Part shown: piece after piece, positions 17,061-26,224 of the stretch
Numbering within the stretch: position 1 is the stretch's first letter
How the letters are laid out: every line of letters starts with the position of its first letter
DNA from: Sneathiella sp.
Lineage (GTDB): Bacteria; Pseudomonadota; Alphaproteobacteria; Sneathiellales; Sneathiellaceae
NCBI RefSeq assembly: GCF_029233945.1
Contig: NZ_JARGOQ010000025.1
Location: forward strand, 1 to 46,533
Length of the DNA: 46,533 bases
Direction of reading: 5' to 3'
Position numbers and translations under genes: made by a program
The notes under the pieces: model-generated
The model's database searches: none
What the model was told of the DNA's origin: nothing
What the model saw: the letters and a program-made list of their open reading frames with translations, nothing else

Positions 17061-18323
17061 TCATTCATCATTCCGATTGCCCTCCTGCTTATAGGTTTCC
17101 CGGGCAACGGAGCTGTAGAGTTGCTTGGTTGAAGAACCAAGGCTGCCAAGGGGCAGGAATTCCGCTTTTTTCTTGCCCGATGGCCTCTGGATAACACGGA
17201 TTATTGTCAGCGCCGCCAGAAACAGGGTACAGCCGATAATGTAGTAAAAGAGGCCGTTCGGTCCGATCCGGCCCATGATTTGCGACGCGGCAATCGGGCC
17301 GATGCTGGCGCCGATACCATAGGCAAACAAGAGACCTGCGGACACTTGCACAAGACGGTCCTGATCTGCGAGATCATTCACCTGAGCGGAGGACATGGGA
17401 TATATGGTGTAACAAAACCCGCCATAAATCAGGCAAAATGCGAACAAGGCCAAAACATAATGTGCGTCGGCAGCCCAGATGATTCCTCCGCTAACGAGCG
17501 CGGTGGCGAGCGCTGAACTGATAAGGATTGTTCGTCGGTCAAACAGGTCCGATAAGCGCCCGACCGGAAACTGCAGCAGCATGCCACCGAGAAGAATTGT
17601 CGCCATAAAGGTGGAAATCTGCCCCAGGCTGAGGCCGATGGTGGCGGCGAAAATTGGCCCCATGCTGTTGATGGCGGAATTTGTGAGGCCCGCGATGAAG
17701 GTTCCGGCAACCCCGACCGGGGAAATTTTGACAAGCTCCCGGAATTTCATCCGCTCCGGCGCGGTTGGCTTTGGCGCGGTTGCCCGGGTGAGGAGAATGG
17801 GAACAAGCGCGATGGAGAAAATAATGGATGCCACGGAAAAAAGCTGGAAGCTGTCAGGGTCTGCAATCGTGATCAGGAACTGGCCGGACCCGGCGCCAAG
17901 ATAGTTGGTAATCATATAGAGCGAAAGAACGCGCCCCCGCGTGGCGTTTGTGGAGCGTTCGTTTAGCCAGCTTTCAACTATCATTATCATGCCGGCCATG
18001 CAAAATCCGGTAACGGCGCGGAGAAAAAACCAGGCAACGGGATCAATGATGAGTACATGCGCCAACACGGCCACGGACATGACCGAGGCGAAGGCGGCGA
18101 AGCTTCGGATATGACCTGCGCTTGCCACCACGCGCACGGCGTAAAATGCGCCCAGAAGCATACCAATGAAAAATCCGGCCATAATCACGCCTGTGACTTC
18201 AGTCGAAAAACCTTCGAGCTTGCTACGCAGTCCAAGCAGGGTGCCGAACATGGCATTTGCGACCATCAGCAAGCCATAGCTTGACAGGAGAGAGGCGACG
18301 GATTTAATTGAGTTCCATATCAT
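17061..18323 (-). CDS. MFS transporter, YcaD-like
   Basis: A 420-residue major facilitator protein with about 12 helices. The N-terminal 'SLLSSYGLLMVANAMFGTLLGLRSKLEGFS' and 'GFCMAGMIMIVESWLNERST' are characteristic of YcaD-type MFS proteins. The start is put at 18323: its ATG shares one base with the stop of the upstream Bcr/CflA gene (TGATG on the minus strand), and the 14 residues added by an upstream start would be read from inside that gene. This overlap implies translational coupling of the two transporters. Substrate unknown. Confidence 0.87.
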   Translation of the reverse strand: MIWNSIKSVASLLSSYGLLMVANAMFGTLLGLRSKLEGFSTEVTGVIMAGFFIGMLLGAFYAVRVVASAGHIRSFAAFASVMSVAVLAHVLIIDPVAWFFLRAVTGFCMAGMIMIVESWLNERSTNATRGRVLSLYMITNYLGAGSGQFLITIADPDSFQLFSVASIIFSIALVPILLTRATAPKPTAPERMKFRELVKISPVGVAGTFIAGLTNSAINSMGPIFAATIGLSLGQISTFMATILLGGMLLQFPVGRLSDLFDRRTILISSALATALVSGGIIWAADAHYVLALFAFCLIYGGFCYTIYPMSSAQVNDLADQDRLVQVSAGLLFAYGIGASIGPIAASQIMGRIGPNGLFYYIIGCTLFLAALTIIRVIQRPSGKKKAEFLPLGSLGSSTKQLYSSVARETYKQEGNRNDE

Positions 18324-19543
18324 CAGCCGGACCTGGGATTGGTTTGCGCTGTTTTTATGGTCCATGCCATCGCGGCAAGGGATAATGCGCCGAGGACGGC
18401 GAAGCTGGCAATGAGAGGGAATACGGTTCCATCATAGAGCTGTGCGATTACGGTGCCGATGCCCATGGAGACGAATGTCGTAATGGATCCGATAACCGCC
18501 GCCGCGACACCAGCAATATGTCCAAGCGGTTCCATCGCCATCGCGTTGAAATTTCCGAACAGGATGCCGATGCAAAAGAAAATCACCATAAAGAAGGAAA
18601 CCAGTGTCCAAAGTGGCGGATGACCATCGCACATATATGCATAAACCATAAACAGAATGGACAAAATGGTTAGCACAACAAGTGCATGGTAAGATAGTTT
18701 TCGCATACCAAAACGCATGACTAAACGGGCATTCATGAACGATGCCGCCCCGAGGGCGAGCGCCAAGACGCCGAAATAAACGGCAAACATCTCACCCACG
18801 TCATACTGATCCTGGAAGATTTGCTGCGACATGGTGAGGTAGCCGAGAAAGGCGCTGAAAATAAAACCGCCCACCATCGTAAAACCAAAGGCTGCACGTG
18901 TATAGATCACTTCCTTCACCGCCCGCCAGATGCGTTTGAGGGAGAGCGGCGCGCGTTTTTCAACGGGAAGCGTTTCCTCCTGACGGAGGCCAAACCAGAT
19001 GAGTGTTGCCAGTCCGAGAGCGAAAAGGACGACAAATATCATCCGCCATTCAGCGAAAAACAGAATAAACTGGCCAAGAGCAGGAGCGAGAACTGGCACC
19101 AGAATGAAAACCGTCATTACCAGAGAGACAAAGCGCGCCATCTCGCGCCCCTCATACTGGTCGCGAATAAGGGCGAGAGAGACGATCCGAGGTGAAGCGA
19201 CCCCCAGGCCCTGAAGCAAGCGGCCGATCAGCATAATGGTGAAATTAGGGGCAAAAATGGATAAGAGGCAACCGATAAGAAACAAACCAAAACCAAAGTA
19301 AATGGCGGTCTTTCGTCCCGTGCTGTCAGAAATCGGGCCGTAGAAAAGCTGACCGATAGCAAGGCCGAGAAACACGGCGGCAACGACATACTGACGATCA
19401 TTCGGATCGTCCGCATGAAGATCATGGCTGATATCGAAAAGAGCCGGCAGCATGACGTCAATCGATAACGCCACCATGGATATCATCAACGCGAGCAGGA
19501 TAATCTGCTCGGCAAATCCAAGTTTTTTTGATGGCGCGGACAT
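18323..19543 (-). CDS. Bcr/CflA-family multidrug efflux MFS transporter
   Basis: A 406-residue drug:H+ antiporter of the Bcr/CflA subfamily. The DHA1 signature 'GQLFYGPISDSTGRK' occurs between helices 2 and 3, and 'LIGRLLQGLGVASPRIVSLALIRD' matches the conserved helix 4 block of Bcr. These proteins export bicyclomycin-type or other cytotoxic compounds and sometimes peptides or cysteine. The gene is first in a two-gene transporter unit, coupled by TGATG to the YcaD-like gene. Which compound it exports is unknown. Confidence 0.9.
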   Translation of the reverse strand: MSAPSKKLGFAEQIILLALMISMVALSIDVMLPALFDISHDLHADDPNDRQYVVAAVFLGLAIGQLFYGPISDSTGRKTAIYFGFGLFLIGCLLSIFAPNFTIMLIGRLLQGLGVASPRIVSLALIRDQYEGREMARFVSLVMTVFILVPVLAPALGQFILFFAEWRMIFVVLFALGLATLIWFGLRQEETLPVEKRAPLSLKRIWRAVKEVIYTRAAFGFTMVGGFIFSAFLGYLTMSQQIFQDQYDVGEMFAVYFGVLALALGAASFMNARLVMRFGMRKLSYHALVVLTILSILFMVYAYMCDGHPPLWTLVSFFMVIFFCIGILFGNFNAMAMEPLGHIAGVAAAVIGSITTFVSMGIGTVIAQLYDGTVFPLIASFAVLGALSLAAMAWTIKTAQTNPRSG

Positions 19544-19705
19544 TGGTGAGCTGATGCTCCTGTTTTACGACAGCGTTCGGGATAAAGCCGGAAGCTGCGA
19601 AGCCCTCTAGTGGGGTGTCATCTTCCGCTCAATGAACCCCCACTATAGTCTATTTTATTTTGGGCTGAACAGACTGTTTTTGATCAAACAGCTTTTCCCG
19701 TAAAA

Positions 19706-20248
19706 TTAATTTCCGGTGGTAGCGCCCATCGCTTGCTGTAGCCGTTGAAATGTCAGGTCGTCCCACGCTGGCGTCCCATAAATTTCGACAAAATTACGGT
19801 TAGGAACTTGTAGCAAAGGATGATCGGTTTCAAAGCCCAGGGCACGCACATATTCGCCATTTGTGACGACAAATTGTGTTTTATAAGGAAAGAGGAATCC
19901 ATTCTCTCGCTGATCGAATTGTTCTTGCGCCTCTGCATAATTCCGGCACCAGATATTCAGGAGGCCTGTGCATTTGGTGTCGTACCAAATCACCCCCATA
20001 TCGTCGCCAATATTTGCTGCTCCGCCAAGGACATGGCTGGCATGCTGCCAGTTTTTAAAGCCGGCAAGGCGAGATACAGCTTTCAGCCCGTCCTTATGCT
20101 GGAAAGGCGGTTCCTGCTTGCCAAATTTCCGTAAAGTATGAAGAGCTGCGGGCTTTTCCTGCGCCGCAGCTTTCAGGAGGATGCGGCTGCGGATTTTAAG
20201 CTCTGCAAGGGAGCGGCAGGCATTGGTCGTGTTTTCGGAAGTAGACAT
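19706..20248 (-). CDS. protein of unknown function (180 aa)
   Basis: A 180-residue cytoplasmic protein that I do not recognise. The N-terminal half is helical and basic (SLAELKIRSRILLKAAAQE...), followed by 'AGFKNWQHASHVLGG', then a mostly beta C-terminal half with many aromatic residues (CTGLLNIWCRNYAEAQ, FLFPYKTQFVVTNGEYV). The start at 20248 is chosen because GGAG lies 8 bases upstream; an upstream start at 20275 has none. It stands alone and is divergent from the next MFS gene across 270 bp. No function inferred. Confidence 0.7.
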   Translation of the reverse strand: MSTSENTTNACRSLAELKIRSRILLKAAAQEKPAALHTLRKFGKQEPPFQHKDGLKAVSRLAGFKNWQHASHVLGGAANIGDDMGVIWYDTKCTGLLNIWCRNYAEAQEQFDQRENGFLFPYKTQFVVTNGEYVRALGFETDHPLLQVPNRNFVEIYGTPAWDDLTFQRLQQAMGATTGN

Positions 20249-20520
20249 ATCATAACTCCAAAGTTTTATCGGCATCCCGCGAGGCCAAACTTGTAAGGTT
20301 AAAACATGTCGGTAATAAAAGCCGTTTCAGGGTGATGTCATCTTGAGCGGGCAGGCACCCCTGAGAACCTGAGGCCAATATACGTAAAGTGTTTCGCGAG
20401 TCAATTCTCGATAATACTAGCGTGAGTGTTTTTCCATTTCGCTTGGCTCACATAGTGGGTTAAGCTTCACGTCATGCTGACGGGAGCTCCGTATTGCAAA
20501 ACCAATAATAAGGAAGCAGC
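20249..20520. other. divergent intergenic region
   Basis: About 270 bp between the unknown protein gene and the MFS gene with no credible coding frame. It should hold promoters for both. A TCGATAATACT stretch near 20408-20418 could be a -10 region for the plus strand; no clear operator is seen. Confidence 0.4.
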
Positions 20521-21888
20521 ATGACCCAAAAGGAAAGCAAGGCCCAGTTGCATGGGATGGATGCGGCGTTGGCGCGCGCCCCATTTTTCTATGGATGGGC
20601 GGTCGTTGCCATTGTTTTTATCACCATGGGGATCGGCGTAAATGTCCGGACCTCTTTTTCGTTGCTGTTTCCTGCCATCCTGAACGAGTTCGGCTGGGAT
20701 CGGGCAACGACAGCGGCTGCTTTTTCAATCGGTTTCGCATTGGCGGCAATTCTGGCGCCGATCGTGGGTAAGCTTCTTGAATTTGTCGCGCCAAGATATC
20801 TTCTGTCGGTGTCTGCTATCACGGTTAGCCTGGGCCTGATCTTGTCGACGATGGCCACGCAACCCTGGCATTTTTATCTCACTCTTGGTGTTTTGATGAC
20901 GGGAACCGGCATTGTTTTGACTTATGTCGGACAGTCGATGTTCCTGCCTAACTGGTTTCAACGTCGTCGTGGCCTTGCGGTGGGGATCGCATTTTCCGGG
21001 GTTGGGATTGGGTCCATGATTCTGATGCCGATTATTCAGGAGGCAATTTCTGCAGACGGCTGGCGGGACGCCTGCTGGCTGATGGCGGCATTGCTGCTGT
21101 TCATCGTGCTGCCACTCAATTTTTTTATGCAACGAAAGCAACCGTCGGATATCGGCCTATACCCGGACGGAGATGCGGCACCGGATCAGGAGCAGACCCG
21201 TGGCCAGCAAGCGGCGGCAGATCCCGTTGTGGATCACGCCTGGGCTAATACGGACTGGACAATAAAAAAGGCGGTAAAGACGGGAACGTTCTGGTGGCTG
21301 GCGCTGGCATGTTCGACGGCGCTCTATGTCTGGTATGCGGTGCAGGTTCATCAAACGAAATATCTGATTGAGATTGGCTTTTCCGACCTGGAGGCTGCGT
21401 CTGCGTTAGGCCTTGTCGGATTTGCCGGCGTGCTCGGGCAGATTTATCTGGGTAATCTTTCAGATCGCATCGGACGGGAATGGGTCTGGACCATTTCGAC
21501 TGCGGGGTTCTTGTTGAGCTGTGTCTTGCTCTTGATCATGGAGCATGTGCCGAGCGCCGCTATGATGTATGCCATGGTCATTCTGCAGGGCGGCCTTGGG
21601 TATGGTGTGGCAACTGTCTATGGGTCCATGCCTGCCGATCTTTTTCAGGGGCGCGGCTATGGCATTATTTTCGGAACGATTAGTACGCTCGCGCTGATTG
21701 GTGGGGCAGTGGGGCCTTGGTTGACCGGATTTTTCTATGATGAAGCCGGGAATTATCATCTCGCCTTCTATGTCATTATCGCTATGTCTATTGTGTCGAT
21801 TGTTTCAGTCTGGCTGGCCGCCCCGAGGAAGAAGCGGCTGGTCGCGGGACAGGCTCAAAAACGCGCTGCACAGGCGATGGCGGGATAA
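20521..21888 (+). CDS. MFS transporter, oxalate/formate antiporter-like (MCT type)
   Basis: A 455-residue transporter with about 12 helices. The N-terminal 'FYGWAVVAIVFITMGIGVNVRTSFSLLFPAIL' and the central 'GVLMTGTGIVLTYVGQSMFLPNWFQRRRGLAVGIAFSG' are typical of the OFA/monocarboxylate porter branch of the MFS. The helix 6-7 loop (about 207-240) is acidic and Gln-rich. AAGGAAG lies before the ATG. It heads a plus-strand run with SDR, pirin and OYE genes, so it may move the carboxylic acid that these enzymes work on. The SDR gene starts 29 bp after its stop. Confidence 0.87.
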   Translation: MTQKESKAQLHGMDAALARAPFFYGWAVVAIVFITMGIGVNVRTSFSLLFPAILNEFGWDRATTAAAFSIGFALAAILAPIVGKLLEFVAPRYLLSVSAITVSLGLILSTMATQPWHFYLTLGVLMTGTGIVLTYVGQSMFLPNWFQRRRGLAVGIAFSGVGIGSMILMPIIQEAISADGWRDACWLMAALLLFIVLPLNFFMQRKQPSDIGLYPDGDAAPDQEQTRGQQAAADPVVDHAWANTDWTIKKAVKTGTFWWLALACSTALYVWYAVQVHQTKYLIEIGFSDLEAASALGLVGFAGVLGQIYLGNLSDRIGREWVWTISTAGFLLSCVLLLIMEHVPSAAMMYAMVILQGGLGYGVATVYGSMPADLFQGRGYGIIFGTISTLALIGGAVGPWLTGFFYDEAGNYHLAFYVIIAMSIVSIVSVWLAAPRKKRLVAGQAQKRAAQAMAG

Positions 21889-21917
21889 AAGTAAGTTTAA
21901 ATATACTGGATCAATAA

Positions 21918-22676
21918 ATGACTGAGAAAAACAAGATCGCACTTGTCACCGGAGCAGGGGCGGGGATTGGCCGGGCGGTTTCCCTCACGCTTTTGCGCGA
22001 TGGATACAGTGTTGTTTTAGCGGGCCGTAATCGTAAAACCCTTCAGGAAACACTGGATCTCGCGGGTTCGGCTTCCTCGAATGGATTGGTTATCCCGACT
22101 GATGTGATCGATCCCACGTCGGTTGAGGCTTTGTTTGACAAGATCAGGGCGGAATATGGCAGGCTTGACCTGTTATTCAACAATGCTGGTATTGGCGCAC
22201 CGCCGGTCACGCCGGATGAACTGGCGATTGATCTCTGGCAGAATGTTGTGAATACTAATCTCAACGGATCCTTTTATTGCGCCCGGGCCGCCTTTGCCCT
22301 CATGCGGGAGCAGACGCCGATGGGAGGACGGATCATCAATAACGGCTCGATCTCGGCGCATGTTCCGCGCCCGAAGAGTATTGCTTATACCTCAACCAAG
22401 CATGCAATCACCGGATTGACACGCAGCCTTTCGCTGGATGGGCGCGCCTTTGATATCGCCTGTGGCCAGATCGATATCGGGAATGCGGAAACACCGATGA
22501 CGGCGGTTATGAAAAAAGGCGTCCCACAGGCTGATCTTTCGATCACACCGGAGCCAGTCATGGATGTCGAGAATGTCGCTTCCGCCGTTCTTTACATGGA
22601 TAGCCTCAGCCTGGACGCGAATGTCCAATTCATGACCATCATGGCGACGAAGATGCCGTTTATCGGTCGTGGGTAG
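21918..22676 (+). CDS. SDR family oxidoreductase
   Basis: A 252-residue classical short-chain dehydrogenase/reductase. Cofactor motif 'TGAGAGIG' is at residues 11-18, 'NNAGIG' at 88-93, and the catalytic residues are Ser144, Tyr157 and Lys161 ('YTSTK'). No acidic residue or basic cluster clearly decides between NADH and NADPH, although 'AGRNRK' after the second strand favours NADPH. The substrate is unknown. It follows the MFS gene closely and has a weak ribosome-binding site, so it probably depends on the upstream transcript. Confidence 0.92.
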   Translation: MTEKNKIALVTGAGAGIGRAVSLTLLRDGYSVVLAGRNRKTLQETLDLAGSASSNGLVIPTDVIDPTSVEALFDKIRAEYGRLDLLFNNAGIGAPPVTPDELAIDLWQNVVNTNLNGSFYCARAAFALMREQTPMGGRIINNGSISAHVPRPKSIAYTSTKHAITGLTRSLSLDGRAFDIACGQIDIGNAETPMTAVMKKGVPQADLSITPEPVMDVENVASAVLYMDSLSLDANVQFMTIMATKMPFIGRG

Positions 22677-22757
22677 TGGCGGCCTTTCAATCTGGAAATT
22701 GATACATATATCTAACCGATCGTTCCAATATGTTTGAGAAGGAAAGTCAGGTGTATT

Positions 22758-23597
22758 ATGTCCAACTTACGTAAAGTGAGTCGCGTTGTCCTTTCTATTG
22801 AAGCCTCCGACGGGGCAGGTGTAAAGCTGCGCCGTTCGATTGGCTCGGAATTGATATCGGAATTGGACCCGTTTCTGTTGCTCGATAACTTCGGCACTGA
22901 AAATCCGGATGATTATATTGCCGGCTTTCCGTCTCATCCCCATCGCGGTTTTGAGACCGTGACCTATATGATCGATGGCCAGATGCGGCATAAGGATTCG
23001 ACAGGATCGGAAGGTGTGCTTGGCCCGGGCAGTGTCCAGTGGATGACCGCCGGGCGCGGGATCGTGCATTCCGAAATGCCGGAAAAGCGCGAAGGTCGGA
23101 TGAGCGGGTTTCAGCTTTGGGTGAATCTTCCGGCGAAGGACAAGATGTGCACGCCGCGTTATCAGAACATCGACCCGGAAGATGTCCCGGAAGTGTCACT
23201 TGATAAAGTAACGCTTCGGGTGCTCGCGGGAGAGGTTGAAGGTCCCGACAGTCTTGTTGCCGGGCCGGTGACAGGCGTCGCGACCGATCCCATCTATATC
23301 GATGTTATGTTAAGTTCGGATGGTAGTTATCGCCATGCGGTGCCGGAAGGACATACGGCGTTTGCCTATGTTTTTGATGGTACTGTCACTATCAGCGGTG
23401 AGGAAGTAACGCAGCATCATCTTGCCATTCTTTCTGACGGGGACGAAGTGGAGCTCTCGAGCGAGACCGGAGGCCGGGCTATCCTGGTTGCCGGGCGACC
23501 GATTGGCGAACCGGTGGCGCGCTATGGGCCGTTTGTGATGAACAGCTTTGATGAAATTCAGCAGGCTGTTCGTGATTTCCAGACAGGCAATTTCTAA
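22758..23597 (+). CDS. pirin family protein
   Basis: A 279-residue two-domain cupin of the pirin family. Metal ligands are visible as His60 and His62 ('SHPHRGFETVTYM'), His104 and Glu106 ('GRGIVHSEMPE'). Bacterial pirins include quercetin 2,3-dioxygenases and proteins that act as redox or metabolic sensors; the sequence does not decide between these. The ATG at 22758 is preferred over the upstream TTG at 22734 because it has AGGTG and matches the pirin N-terminus. It lies 81 bp after the SDR gene, in the same run. Confidence 0.92.
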   Translation: MSNLRKVSRVVLSIEASDGAGVKLRRSIGSELISELDPFLLLDNFGTENPDDYIAGFPSHPHRGFETVTYMIDGQMRHKDSTGSEGVLGPGSVQWMTAGRGIVHSEMPEKREGRMSGFQLWVNLPAKDKMCTPRYQNIDPEDVPEVSLDKVTLRVLAGEVEGPDSLVAGPVTGVATDPIYIDVMLSSDGSYRHAVPEGHTAFAYVFDGTVTISGEEVTQHHLAILSDGDEVELSSETGGRAILVAGRPIGEPVARYGPFVMNSFDEIQQAVRDFQTGNF

Positions 23598-23683
23598 CCT
23601 TGCTTGATCGACCGGGGAAAGGCCGTTAGGATTTTGCCCGGCTTAATTGTCACCATAGAGAATGACGAAAAGGATTAGTGCCA

Positions 23684-24913
23684 ATGACTGTTGATATTTC
23701 CTCACCCATTACCCTCCCTTGCGGCGTTTCCGTCAAAAACCGGATTGCCAAGGCCCCGATGACAGAGGGGCTCGCAGACCCGATGAACCGCGCGACGGAA
23801 CGCCATGTCACGCTTTACAAAAAATGGGCCGAAGGCGGCGCGGGCATTCTGGTGACAGGGAATGTCCAGGTGGACCGCCGGTATCTGGAGCGACCGGGGA
23901 ATGTCGTCATTGATCAGAATGGCGGACTTGAGGAACTTCGCGCTTTTGCTGCTGCGGGCACCACAAATGATACTCTTCTCTTTATGCAGATCGGTCATGC
24001 AGGGCGTCAGACGCCTCGCCGTGTGAACCCGCGGCCCGTTGCCCCGTCAGAGATAGCGATGACACTGCCCGATAGCGCCTTCGGGGCTCCGCGCGCGCTG
24101 ACGTCCGATGAGGTTGAGGATGTCATCAAACGCTTTATCCATGTCGCCGAGGTGGCCAAGGAAACAGGATTTTCCGGCGTGCAGGTTCACGGCGCGCATG
24201 GCTATCTGATTTCCGAGTTTCTCTCGCCCCTCGCCAACCAGCGGACGGATCAATGGGGCGGTAGCCTTGAAAACAGGGCCCGACTTTTGCGGTCCGTTGT
24301 GCAGGGTATCCGTAAGGCCGTCGGCCCGGAGTATCCGATATCTGTAAAGCTGAATTCTTCGGACTTTCAAAACGGCGGGTTCAGTCATGAAGACTGCCTG
24401 CAAGTTGTGAAATGGCTGGAGGAAGACACCGTCGATCTTCTCGAAATTTCAGGTGGCAACTATGAGAATCCCGCCATGATGATCGGCGCGCGCGGTGCGG
24501 ACGAAATCCGCAATACGACCATCGCCCGCGAAGCTTATTTCATGGGATATGCCAAAAGCATTCGCGCAGCAACCAATGTTCCCTTGATGGTCACCGGCGG
24601 GTTTAGAAGCCGGGCGGCGATGGACGCGGCGCTTGCAGAAGGTGATGTGGATGTTATCGGGATTGCCCGCCCGATGTGTGTGGATACGGATGTCCCCAAT
24701 CAACTGCTTGCCTCCCCTGACGCCAGCACTATCGCCTATGAGCAGTCGATCAAGCCCTCAAAAGGCGCGCTCGGCTGGTTCTGCCTCAACATCATCCGGA
24801 TAGCCGATGGCAAAAGCGCCGACCCGGACATGACCGGAGAGGAAGCTATCATGGCCTATCTCGACAATGAAGAGAGAACCGCCGTCGCTATGGAAAACGT
24901 AAACCCAAATTAA
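23684..24913 (+). CDS. NADH:flavin oxidoreductase / Old Yellow Enzyme family protein
   Basis: FMN-dependent ene-reductase fold of about 409 residues. The N-terminal 'NRIAKAPMTEGLADP' and 'HGAHGYLISEFLSPLANQRTDQWGGSLENR' blocks are the standard OYE signatures; the His pair in 'HGAHGYL' binds the substrate carbonyl. The length is that of the single-domain OYE form, without the extra FAD/Fe-S module of 2,4-dienoyl-CoA reductase. The enzyme reduces activated C=C bonds with NAD(P)H. GTG at 23678 is an alternative start. It follows the pirin gene by 86 bp. Confidence 0.92.
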   Translation: MTVDISSPITLPCGVSVKNRIAKAPMTEGLADPMNRATERHVTLYKKWAEGGAGILVTGNVQVDRRYLERPGNVVIDQNGGLEELRAFAAAGTTNDTLLFMQIGHAGRQTPRRVNPRPVAPSEIAMTLPDSAFGAPRALTSDEVEDVIKRFIHVAEVAKETGFSGVQVHGAHGYLISEFLSPLANQRTDQWGGSLENRARLLRSVVQGIRKAVGPEYPISVKLNSSDFQNGGFSHEDCLQVVKWLEEDTVDLLEISGGNYENPAMMIGARGADEIRNTTIAREAYFMGYAKSIRAATNVPLMVTGGFRSRAAMDAALAEGDVDVIGIARPMCVDTDVPNQLLASPDASTIAYEQSIKPSKGALGWFCLNIIRIADGKSADPDMTGEEAIMAYLDNEERTAVAMENVNPN

Positions 24914-25006
24914 CCGGTTTATTAAGATTGGTGAAGATTTGATTGCAGTCAATGTCGCATTAAGTGGGTAGGGTAGGCTTGCAACTTATCCAAGGAGGAG
25001 GAACCT

Positions 25007-25447
25007 ATGATCGGCAATCCGTCTTTAATAACGCGCATCGCAATCGGTAAGTTTATCGGGCTGATTTTTGGTCTGTTCGGCTTCTTTCTGCTGCCGTATT
25101 TATGGCCGGAAAGTAATATGATGCTCCGGCTTGGGGTGTTGTTCTGGTATATAACCGTCGGGGCATTTATCGGTGTCTTCGGTGTGATGAACTGGCATCC
25201 CATTATTCGTATGCCCTTGCCCTGGTGGTTTCGGGCGCCCTGGATAGGCGGTTGGATGAATTTTGTCCTGACCCTTTTCGTCTATGATACGTTTCAGCAG
25301 ATGATGGTCCATATGCTCGGGCCGGATTTTCCCTTTCTGTCGCCTTTCTGGTTTATTTTGGAAGGTGCCGTTATTGGCTTCATCATGGGCTATTTTGCAA
25401 CAAAATTAGGTGGTGAGGGAAAAGATACAGTTCCTGAACGCCCTTAA
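25007..25447 (+). CDS. small integral membrane protein of unknown function (146 aa)
   Basis: A 146-residue hydrophobic protein with about four membrane helices: residues 10-32 (ITRIAIGKFIGLIFGLFGFFLLPYLW), 40-64, about 78-98 and 112-135. The start is preceded by a very strong GGAGGAGGAACC. The C-terminus is short, charged and probably cytoplasmic. No family recognised. It lies 93 bp after the OYE gene, on the same strand, and converges on the DsbA-fold isomerase gene. Confidence 0.72.
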   Translation: MIGNPSLITRIAIGKFIGLIFGLFGFFLLPYLWPESNMMLRLGVLFWYITVGAFIGVFGVMNWHPIIRMPLPWWFRAPWIGGWMNFVLTLFVYDTFQQMMVHMLGPDFPFLSPFWFILEGAVIGFIMGYFATKLGGEGKDTVPERP

Positions 25448-25487
25448 ATAGTCAGACGACGGTAGGACCAGATTTGCGGCAGGAGGG

Positions 25488-26096
25488 TTATCGCTGCCGT
25501 ATAATCTCTTTTTCGACTGCGTCCAGCCTGTCCTTGCCGAAGTACATTTCGTCCCCGACAAAAAATGTTGGAGCACCAAAGCATCCGCGTTCGACGGATG
25601 CATTCGTATTATGGATAAGAGCGTCCTTGATGGGTTGTTCCTGTATCCGCTCGAGAATATGCGCACCATCAAGGCCAGCGGCATTTAATGTGGCAATGAT
25701 CACCTCCGGATCGTCCATCTTCTTTCCATCTTCCCACATGGCCATGAACATGGTGTCTGTAAATTGCGCAGCATAACCTTCTTCTTCTGCGACAATCGCC
25801 CCGCGCATCATCTGAACGGTATTGACAGGAAAATGCGGGTTCATGGTGAATTTTGTCAGCTTGTGCTCTTCGATGAAGCGCATTGATTCAAGGCGCATGT
25901 AATCCATCTTGAGGGGAATCTCCGCGAACTGTTGCATGGGAGATTTATTGTTGGTCATCTTAAAGACGCCACCCAGCAAAATCGGAAAATAGGTGAACTC
26001 GACTCCGGATCTTTTCTCAATCTCGGGAATGACCTTATGCACGAAATAGCAGTTGGGGCTGCCGAAGTCATAATGAAATTCAACCTTTACCGTCAT
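25488..26096 (-). CDS. DsbA-family protein, 2-hydroxychromene-2-carboxylate isomerase-like
   Basis: A 202-residue thioredoxin-fold protein of the kappa-class GST/HCCA isomerase type. It has no CxxC; instead the active-site strand reads 'FHYDFGSPNCYFVHKVIPEI', with Ser13 at the catalytic position. Members isomerise 2-hydroxychromene-2-carboxylate in naphthalene breakdown or conjugate glutathione. Other blocks such as 'PILLGGVFKMTNN', 'HFPVNTVQMMRGA' and 'GAPTFFVGDEMYFGKDRLDAVEKEI' match the family. The start at 26096 is set by AAAGGA. It is divergent from the HD-domain gene. Confidence 0.9.
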   Translation of the reverse strand: MTVKVEFHYDFGSPNCYFVHKVIPEIEKRSGVEFTYFPILLGGVFKMTNNKSPMQQFAEIPLKMDYMRLESMRFIEEHKLTKFTMNPHFPVNTVQMMRGAIVAEEEGYAAQFTDTMFMAMWEDGKKMDDPEVIIATLNAAGLDGAHILERIQEQPIKDALIHNTNASVERGCFGAPTFFVGDEMYFGKDRLDAVEKEIIRQR

Positions 26097-26224
26097 GTGA
26101 TCATTCCTTTTTTGTGTTTTATCTCCATGATATGCTGCAGTCTGAACCGGGACGCGACAAGAGACAAGAGTTGTCTTATGCTGTAGGGGTACAAACAATA
26201 AGAATGATAATTGGGAGCACGAAA

